From: Candidatus Eiseniibacteriota bacterium
Lineage (GTDB): Bacteria; Eisenbacteria; RBG-16-71-46; CAIMUX01
Assembly: GCA_020633975.1 (NCBI GenBank)
Contig: JACKCR010000002.1
Location: 2,046,001 to 2,110,000 of the forward strand
Direction: 5' to 3'
Length of the DNA stretch: 64,000 bases
This document shows positions 58,072-64,000 of the stretch, piece after piece. Under the pieces are notes generated by a model. It saw only the letters and a program-made list of their open reading frames with translations, ran no database searches and was not told the DNA's origin. How positions within the stretch are numbered: position 1 is the stretch's first letter; each line of letters starts with the position of its first letter. A program made the position numbers and the translations under genes.

Positions 58072-60954
58072 TCAGGAACCGAGAGAGAATCCGAGCGAGA
58101 AGTTCCGGCCTTCCTTCCACCGCTCCGTGACCTTCGTTTCCTCGCTGCCCTCCTGCTCGAACAGGTGCTCGTCATCGAGAATGTTCTCGATCCCGACCTT
58201 CGCGGTCAGGCTTCCGAAGCGATGGGCCATTGAGAAGTCGAGGCTCTGGCGCGGACGCTCGTAGATGTCTGGCGTAGATCCTGCTCCGATCGTCCGGAGC
58301 CGCTCACCGAAGGCCGTGTAGAGGAGAGAGGCGTTCGTACGGCCCTCACCGCTGCTATAGAAGAGACCGAGGTTCACCACGTATGGGCTCTGACCGGTGA
58401 GCGGGCGCTTCCCGGACGTCGAGATGTCGTTCTGGACATCACCGAGCTCCGCCTCGGACTTGATCAGAGTGAGGTTCGTGCTGGCCGAGAACGGGCTGAG
58501 CGCCGACGCGAAGCGATCGAGCGCAACACGCGCCTCGAGTTCGACTCCGTAGAGGAACGCGTCCTTCGAGTTGACCGGGGTATAGACCGGCTGCTGACCA
58601 CCGAGGAGAGCCTCCTCGATCGGGTCCGTCATCGACTTGTAGAACGCGCTCGCCGCAAGGAGCTCGCCGAGGCCGACATAGCTCTCCCAACGCAGATCGA
58701 AGTTGTCGATGACGGCGCGCTCGAGGTCCGGGTTCCCCTGGCGGGCCCAGGCCGACGCTCCGTTGTCGTTGTAGACGAACGGGCTCAACTCCCGGAGATC
58801 GGGACGGTTGAGCGTCCGGGCGTACGCAGCGCGGAAGTTCATGTCGTCCGTCAGCTGATAGGTCACGTTGAGAGCCGGAAGCACGTCGGACTTGTCGATC
58901 CGGCCGACCGAGTCGGGAGCCGCCGGGTCGAAGATGTCGAACGTCTCGACGCGCTGATCCGAAGCCTCGACGCGCGCGCCAGCCGTCATCCGGATCTTCT
59001 GGCCGATCGGCTGCTCGATCATGGCGTAGCCAGCCGTGATGTCGTGGGTGGCGTTGTAGGCGTCGGTGCCCAGCGTGAACTCCTGGATCCGGAAGGTGGT
59101 CGGCACGCCGCCGATCGTCTCCGGGGTGAGCAGCTCATCGGGCTCGAGCGAGAGATCGATGCTGTTCTGTCCCGACGGATTGACGTATCCGAACCGGCGG
59201 AAGCGGAACTCCCGGTCACGGGCGCTATGAAGCGCACCGAGCTTGAGCTTCGACTCGCGGCCGTCGCCCAGGGAGAACGGAACGGTGAAGTTCGCTTCGT
59301 AGTCCCAGGTGGACTCGTCCTGCGAACCGAAGTACCGCTGGAGCGCGGTCCCTCGGCCGCTGAGAACGAGCGATCCGTCCTCCTGCCCTTCGTAGAGATG
59401 CTCGCGACGATCCGGCTCATCACGCGTGGCCTCCGAGTAGCCCACCTTCCACTCGAGCGTCGAGCCGAAGAGAGGCATTACGAGACTCTTTCCGCGGAGG
59501 CTCGTGGAGAGGATCCCGCGCTCGACGTACTTGAACCGGGTCTGACGGATGTGGTCCACGCCGTAGTCGATGTTCTCGCCTTCCCAGCGATGGAACTCGT
59601 CGTCGGCGCTCCGGTTGTACATCCCCCGGAGGTAGATGCTGTTGTAGTCGTTGAGCCGGTAGTTGACCGATCCGATTCCGCCCCAGAGCACCGAGGCCGT
59701 GGAGCGTACGTGGTCGTAGAGGGTCACGTCGGAGAGAGATTCGTCGCGGTAGTTGTTCTCTTCCTTCTCGACCGTCTTGAAGCCCCGAGAGTAGGAGAGC
59801 GATCCGAGGAACCCGAGCGGCTGGTCCCGGAACTCGACTTCGTTCCCGTAGCTCGCAGAGAAGCTCCGGGGCAGGACAGACGACCGGTTCTTCACCTTCC
59901 AGTCCTGGCTGAACGACTCTCCGAACTTCTCGATCGTGGAGTCGCAGTACGTGTACGGGAAGTCTTCGCTCTCGGTCTCGCAGGGGAAGAACCTGCTCTT
60001 CGGGACGATCTTGTGGTCGGAGGGGATGATGTCGGGCACTTCACGCGTGCCGTCGTCGAAACCGAGGAAGTCCCAGTCTCCGCCGTCGTGGTAGAAGAAG
60101 TCCTTTCCGGACGTGTTCGAGTTCATTCCGCTGCCGACGGAGAGGCTCCAGACCTTCGTACCGGGGAAGTCACGCGTCGTAACGTCGACGACACCGCCGC
60201 CGAAGTCGCCCGGCTTGTCCGGAGTGTAGGTCTTCTGCACGACGATGTTGTCGAGCAGTCCGGCCGCGAACATGTCCATCGGCATGACGCGCTTGTTCGG
60301 CTCGGGCGAGCCAACCGATGCGCCGTTGACGGTCGTCGAACTGTAGCGCTCTCCGAGTCCGCGCACGTAGACGTTCTGGCCGTCGACGACGGAGAGGCCG
60401 GTCACGCGCTGGAGAGCATCTGCCGCGTTCGAGTCCGTGGTCTTCGAGATCTGCGCCGCGCTGATTCCATCCTGGACCGCAGACGCCTTCTTCTGGAGCT
60501 GGAGGATGTAGGTCTCGCTGTTCTCGATCTTCTTCGCGGTCACCTCCACCTCTTCGACGATGTCCTTCATGGCCGAGGGCGCGAGCGTGAGGTTGAGCGT
60601 GAGGTCCTTCCCATCGGCGACCTCGACCTCCGTGACGGTGAGCGGGTTGTACCCGATGTAGCTCGCCATCATCTTGTAGGTCCCGGGTGTCGCGTCGAGG
60701 CGATACGACCCGTCTTCCATCGTGAACGTACCGCCGGCCGGTGACTCGACCGTGCCGTCGACGCGGGTGAGGATGATGTTTGCGAACGGAAGCGGCTGTG
60801 CAGAATCCTCAGCGATGAGGACTCCAAGGATCTTCTCGGCGTGGGCTTGGCCGGCGGCGAGCAGCGCGATGAGACAAGCGGTGAAGCCGGCAAGAAGCCG
60901 CGCGCGGGATCGAGCGCGAGCGGCGCTCGCCCGGAACGGGCCGAACGAATTCAT
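58072..60954 (-). CDS. TonB-dependent receptor with N-terminal carboxypeptidase-regulatory-like domain
   Basis: A 960-residue outer-membrane protein. It has a signal peptide (LLAGFTACLIALLAAGQAHA). A CarboxypepD_reg-like beta-sandwich (ILGVLIAEDSAQPLPFANIILTRVDG...DGSYRLDATPGTYKMMASYIGY) precedes a plug (ISAAQISKTTDSNAADALQRVTGLSVVDGQNVYVRGLGERYSSTTVNG). The long barrel has 'ADDMNFRAAYARTLNRPDLRELSPFVYNDN'-type TonB segments. The architecture is that of FCB-style receptors that import large or scarce ligands. ATG 60954 follows AGGAG. It is flanked by an exported beta-helix-like protein and a lipoprotein, all inserted between rpoC and rpsL. Confidence 0.93.
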   Translation of the reverse strand: MNSFGPFRASAARARSRARLLAGFTACLIALLAAGQAHAEKILGVLIAEDSAQPLPFANIILTRVDGTVESPAGGTFTMEDGSYRLDATPGTYKMMASYIGYNPLTVTEVEVADGKDLTLNLTLAPSAMKDIVEEVEVTAKKIENSETYILQLQKKASAVQDGISAAQISKTTDSNAADALQRVTGLSVVDGQNVYVRGLGERYSSTTVNGASVGSPEPNKRVMPMDMFAAGLLDNIVVQKTYTPDKPGDFGGGVVDVTTRDFPGTKVWSLSVGSGMNSNTSGKDFFYHDGGDWDFLGFDDGTREVPDIIPSDHKIVPKSRFFPCETESEDFPYTYCDSTIEKFGESFSQDWKVKNRSSVLPRSFSASYGNEVEFRDQPLGFLGSLSYSRGFKTVEKEENNYRDESLSDVTLYDHVRSTASVLWGGIGSVNYRLNDYNSIYLRGMYNRSADDEFHRWEGENIDYGVDHIRQTRFKYVERGILSTSLRGKSLVMPLFGSTLEWKVGYSEATRDEPDRREHLYEGQEDGSLVLSGRGTALQRYFGSQDESTWDYEANFTVPFSLGDGRESKLKLGALHSARDREFRFRRFGYVNPSGQNSIDLSLEPDELLTPETIGGVPTTFRIQEFTLGTDAYNATHDITAGYAMIEQPIGQKIRMTAGARVEASDQRVETFDIFDPAAPDSVGRIDKSDVLPALNVTYQLTDDMNFRAAYARTLNRPDLRELSPFVYNDNGASAWARQGNPDLERAVIDNFDLRWESYVGLGELLAASAFYKSMTDPIEEALLGGQQPVYTPVNSKDAFLYGVELEARVALDRFASALSPFSASTNLTLIKSEAELGDVQNDISTSGKRPLTGQSPYVVNLGLFYSSGEGRTNASLLYTAFGERLRTIGAGSTPDIYERPRQSLDFSMAHRFGSLTAKVGIENILDDEHLFEQEGSEETKVTERWKEGRNFSLGFSLGS

Positions 60955-61387
60955 AGAATGGGTTCTCCTCGGATCGTTACCCAATTGACAGATGGCGTCC
61001 ACATACGGGTGCTCGAACACCCGGGGGCAGTTAAGCAGAGTGATCGGCGGGTACGGGTCAGGACTCGGTGACTTGAAGGTTTGCTCAGTGTGAGCCAGAG
61101 ATTGGGCTGAGCGGGACCGCATTCCAGCGCACGATTGTCACTCTGGAGTTCCGCAACAAACACATCCCTCGGCCTGGCAACCCTTCAACGGCCCAAAAAG
61201 GAGCGACCGCCCCTTCGCTCCGAGAGGTTGTGGACGCCTCGGGTATGAGCGAAGGAGCGGTCAGGAACTGAAGACGACGAAGCGGAAACCGAAGTGGCCT
61301 CCGCGACGTCGTCAGGATTCAGATGCGTGGGAACGGAGTGACGCCCCTACCCGCGACAGTGGCCGCGTCACCCGCTCCCCAACAGAA
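60955..61387 (-). other. Region between the exported protein gene and the TonB receptor gene
   Basis: 433 bp without a gene. It holds the large inverted repeat/terminator (61195-61262) and, nearer the receptor gene, a CGGGTG/CACCCG hairpin (61006-61023) in the presumptive leader. No clear promoter hexamers are seen. Confidence 0.5.
61195..61262 (-). terminator. Large inverted repeat acting as terminator of the exported protein gene
   Basis: Two 16-nt arms, GACCGC-c-CCTTCGCTC (61205-61220) and GAGCGAAGG-a-GCGGTC (61247-61262), pair with one mismatch around a 26-nt loop. On the minus strand the stem is followed, after a few bases, by TTTTT (61195-61199). Confidence 0.75.
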
Positions 61388-63097
61388 TCAGTCAACCGCG
61401 ACGAGACGACCCGTCGTGGCGTAGTCACCAGCCTGGAGACGGTAGTAGTACGTACCAGCCGTCTTCGGGGCGTTCCAATCGACCGTGTGCGAACCGGCGT
61501 TCATCTGACCGTCGACGACGGTGTCGACGAGACGACCGTTGGCGTCGAACACCGTCAGCTGAGCCTGGCTCGCCGTCGGAAGATCGAACTGGAAGCTGGC
61601 GCGGTCGACGACCGGGTTCGGGAAGGTCCGAACCTGGAGACCAACCGTGGCAGCGATGTCGCCAACGCTGGAGAGGTCACCACACTCGGTGCTGTTGTTG
61701 ACCGCCGGAGCCGGGCCGAAGCCACGGGCAACCGTAGCGTCGTCATCGACACGGAGACCACCGGAGGAGTCGAAGCCGACGATGATGCTGTTGACGATCG
61801 TGGCATCCGTACCGCGACGGAGACGGATTCCGGAACCGGTGTTGAGACCGGCCGGACGGCCACCGATGAGGGTCAGGTTCGCGATCGTCGGGTTGGAACG
61901 GCACGGAGCGTCGAACCCGAACTCGTTGTTGTCGGCCTCGATACCAGAGTCACCCAGGTCGTCGTACTGCTGGACGATTCCGAACTGGAGCGTGCCACGG
62001 AAGCCCATCTGCCAGTCGAAGCCGTCGTCACGACCGCCCGTGGCGATCCAGTGGTTGCCGTTGGCCTTGCCACCGAACCACTCGAAGCTGTCGTCCCAAG
62101 CCATGTGGCTCTGGAGGTACTCGAGGACCGTCTCGCAACCAACGGAGTTGAACGTCCAAGCGTTGAGCTCGTTGTTCTCACCGATGTCGATTCCGGCGTA
62201 CTCGACGCGGGCATAGCGGAGCGAGCCCTTGTCGTCGCAGTCGTCGTTGCCGCAGAAGTCGCCCGCGCCACCCTCGGAGACGCAGCTCTCACCGTTCATG
62301 CAGTCCGCGCAGTTCGCGATCGCGCGGCCGTGGAGAACGACACCACCCCAGTCGGAACGAGCCTGGAAGCCGTTCTCCTGGTCGGAGGTGAAGATGATCG
62401 GAGCACCCGCCGTACCGTTGAGGATGAGGCGGCCGCCACGCTCGACGACGAGGTAACCGGTCGTAGCCTTCTCACCGAAGACGCGGACGCCCGCGTCGAT
62501 GGTGAGGGTCACGCCAGCCGGAACGCCGACGCGGCCACGGAGCAGGTAGCCGGTGCCCAGACCCGAGCCGAAGCCCCAAGTCTCGTCGCCGGCAAGCATG
62601 CCCGTCTTGACTTCGAGAGCGTTGATGTCGAGATCCGTACGACCTTCACCGTTGTGGTTGAAGTTCGTCCAGCCCTCGTACCAAGGCGTAGTCGCGTTCG
62701 GATCGACAGCGCCGCGATAGCAGACGTCGACCATCGGGAAGTCGCACGTGCCGCAGTTGAAGCAGTCGTCGTCGTAGTTCGACGCAACGCTCGAAACCTG
62801 GATGACGAGGTCGTTCGGGCTGAGCGCAATGCCCGCGGCAGACGGACGGAAGTCCGGGCTCTGGATCGGGAAGTCAGCAACGTTGTAGTAAGGATCCGCG
62901 AGCATCGGATCGATGCCCGTGTCGTTGTTCGGGAAGGAGCTGATGAAATCGCAGTCGTTCAGCGGCGCCGTCGAGCCACCGCGGCAGTCGGCTCCGGCGT
63001 TGTCATAGAAGATGTTTCCATCGAACACGTGCTGTGCGGACGCGCCACCGGCCACCACAGTACAGAGCACACCGGCAAGAAGGACCTTGGCCTTCAT
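61388..63097 (-). CDS. Exported protein with beta-helix-like body and FlgD/Por-type sorting domain
   Basis: A 569-residue protein. It has a signal peptide (AKVLLAGVLCTVVAGGASA) and an N-terminal Cys/Asn/Asp-rich part (DDDCFNCGTCDFPMVDVCY). The central repetitive region has 'GVTLTIDAGVRVFGE', 'LVVERGGRLILNGTAGAPIIFTSDQ' and 'DWGGVVLHGRAIAN', typical of right-handed beta-helix surface proteins. The C-terminal ~75 residues, VRTFPNPVVDRASFQFDLPTASQAQL, 'VFDANGRLVDTV' and 'AGTYYYRLQAGDYATTGRLVAVD', form a Por/FlgD-type C-terminal domain. It is probably displayed on or released from the surface. It lies upstream of the TonB receptor gene but is separated from it by a strong terminator. Confidence 0.9.
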   Translation of the reverse strand: MKAKVLLAGVLCTVVAGGASAQHVFDGNIFYDNAGADCRGGSTAPLNDCDFISSFPNNDTGIDPMLADPYYNVADFPIQSPDFRPSAAGIALSPNDLVIQVSSVASNYDDDCFNCGTCDFPMVDVCYRGAVDPNATTPWYEGWTNFNHNGEGRTDLDINALEVKTGMLAGDETWGFGSGLGTGYLLRGRVGVPAGVTLTIDAGVRVFGEKATTGYLVVERGGRLILNGTAGAPIIFTSDQENGFQARSDWGGVVLHGRAIANCADCMNGESCVSEGGAGDFCGNDDCDDKGSLRYARVEYAGIDIGENNELNAWTFNSVGCETVLEYLQSHMAWDDSFEWFGGKANGNHWIATGGRDDGFDWQMGFRGTLQFGIVQQYDDLGDSGIEADNNEFGFDAPCRSNPTIANLTLIGGRPAGLNTGSGIRLRRGTDATIVNSIIVGFDSSGGLRVDDDATVARGFGPAPAVNNSTECGDLSSVGDIAATVGLQVRTFPNPVVDRASFQFDLPTASQAQLTVFDANGRLVDTVVDGQMNAGSHTVDWNAPKTAGTYYYRLQAGDYATTGRLVAVD

Positions 63098-63640
63098 GAT
63101 GTCTACTAGCCTCCTCGGGATGGTTCCGCGGACCAGACTTCGAGCCGAAACCCACCACGACCTCGTGTCGCAGTTGCTGGTCACCGCGGGGATCGAAGCA
63201 GTTCGTCCTCGGGAATCAGCTCGCGGAGAAAGTACTGGGAGTGAGGTACGGAATCCCGTGAGGTATCCGTTCCTGCCGGGTGAGAGACTCCATAGGGGAA
63301 TGTTTCCGGCGCATGTGGCCAACGTGCCCGCCAAGCGACGGTCGAACAGGGACTTGGTCGTCACGTTAGGAACGCGTACGAGGTGTCGTCTGTCGGCGCG
63401 AAAGGCGGACTCATCAACACCTCGCGGAACTACAGGTATACGCGCATTCGAGCAGTCACGTTGGGAGGGGTTGGGAGGGGTTTGCAGCGTCGAGCGGCGA
63501 CGGTCGACGGATCCAAGAACTGGAAACGGCGAGGAACCCGAAAGCTCCTCGCCGTTCTCGTTGTCGTTATGTGCTTCGACCCGATCACCCGCCAGTGCTG
63601 TCGCACCGGCTCCAGGTGTCTCGGCCAGTCCCTCGAGAGG
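63098..63640. other. Intergenic region between rpoC and the exported protein gene
   Basis: 543 bp without a credible gene. It contains the terminator-like inverted repeat at 63525-63556 and a short tandem repeat (TTGGGAGGGG twice, 63464-63483 region). I could not place a confident promoter for the exported protein gene. Confidence 0.5.
63525..63556. terminator. Terminator downstream of rpoC
   Basis: AACGGCGAGGA (63525-63535) and TCCTCGCCGTT (63546-63556) form a perfect 11-bp stem with a 10-nt loop, about 85 bp after the rpoC stop. No long U-run is present on either strand. It marks the end of the rpoBC operon before the inserted genes. Confidence 0.7.
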
Positions 63641-64000
63641 TTACGCCGGTGCGTGCACCTCGTCGTCCATCATGATGTCCGTCTCTTCCTCTTGGAGGTC
63701 CGTCGCGTAGGACTTGAGCTTCCGGTACTCCGGTAGTCCCGTCCCGGCGGGGATCAAGTGACCGATGGCCACGTTCTCCTTGAGACCCTGGAGCGGGTCG
63801 AGCGAACCCATGATCGACGCCTCGGTCAGAATGCGCGTCGTCTCCTGGAAGGAGGCGGCGGCCACGAAGGAACGCGTCGAGAGCGAAGCCTTCGTGATTC
63901 CGAGGAGGAGCGGCTGATAGGTCGCGGGCTTACCACCCTCGGCCCGGATCCGCTCGAGCTCTTCACGCAGCACGACCTTGTCGACGTTTTCGCCGGCGAG
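63641..64000 (-). CDS. rpoC: DNA-directed RNA polymerase subunit beta' (C-terminal part)
   Basis: The last 119 codons of rpoC; the gene continues beyond the window. The conserved end is visible: '[71 protein letters not shown]', the beta' region near the catalytic cleft and omega-binding site. It is followed by a ~20-residue acidic tail ([16 protein letters not shown]). The downstream neighbour should be rpsL, but 6.9 kb of other sequence intervenes. Confidence 0.98.
   Translation of the reverse strand, partial: LAGENVDKVVLREELERIRAEGGKPATYQPLLLGITKASLSTRSFVAAASFQETTRILTEASIMGSLDPLQGLKENVAIGHLIPAGTGLPEYRKLKSYATDLQEEETDIMMDDEVHAPA

Noticed and set aside
63462-63484. Tandem TTGGGAGGGG repeat
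   Set aside because: Only two units, with no sign of a CRISPR array, transposon end or iteron. No CRISPR, IS element or prophage gene was seen anywhere in the window.

Overview
The window looks like chromosomal DNA from a GC-rich, Gram-negative-type bacterium. It encodes two TonB-dependent outer-membrane receptors and several exported proteins. Two of these (13625-15151 and 61388-63097) end in FlgD/Por-type C-terminal beta domains, common in FCB-superphylum lineages such as Eisenbacteria, Krumholzibacteriota and Latescibacterota. That placement is inferred from protein style, not from a phylogeny. Layout, left half. 1-8868: a mixed block with a SnoaL-like protein, a PLP decarboxylase, a Ser/Thr kinase-FlgO-TPR protein that runs directly into a relic of oligopeptidase B, an FkbM methyltransferase, a CPBP-like membrane protein and an APH-fold kinase. 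9081-12218: a two-gene TAXI-TRAP transporter. 12215-13425: a tightly overlapping DUF134 / NifX-like / thioesterase operon behind a perfect 22-bp palindrome. 13625-18352: an FG-GAP surface protein, motAB and a PD40 beta-propeller protein. 18578-21463: a membrane glycosyltransferase, a GT4 glycosyltransferase that appears to start at CTG, and a TM2 protein. 21501-23651: a TonB receptor with OprC/NosA-like motifs. 23840-39450: a region bracketed by two copies of an unrecognised module (a paralogous HTH-like regulator plus an exported protein with the same C-terminal SWGxVK tail). Between the copies lie two alkaline-phosphatase-superfamily/TPR proteins, a methyltransferase, an AGCS symporter and an ABC-2 exporter. 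Layout, right half (39554-64000, all minus strand): the ribosomal superoperon in the order rpoC (3' end), a 6.5-kb insertion, rpsL, rpsG, tuf, rpsJ, rplC, rplD, rplW, rplB, rpsS, rplV, rpsC, rplP, rpmC, rpsQ, rplN, rplX, rplE, rpsH, rplF, rplR, rpsE, rpmD, rplO, secY, adk, rpmJ, rpsM, rpsK, rpsD, rpoA, rplQ. Compared with the usual order, fusA, rpsN, and map/infA are missing from their places. The insertion between rpoC and rpsL carries an exported beta-helix-like protein, a large TonB receptor and a lipoprotein, and rpsL has its own strong-looking promoter. The most interesting signal is the duplicated regulator/secreted-protein module. The two regulators share about 410 residues of architecture. 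Both loci carry a GTTTC...GAAAC dyad that abuts the -35 box of a sigma70-like promoter. The two exported proteins are otherwise dissimilar but end in nearly the same 18-residue tail. I do not recognise this as a described system.
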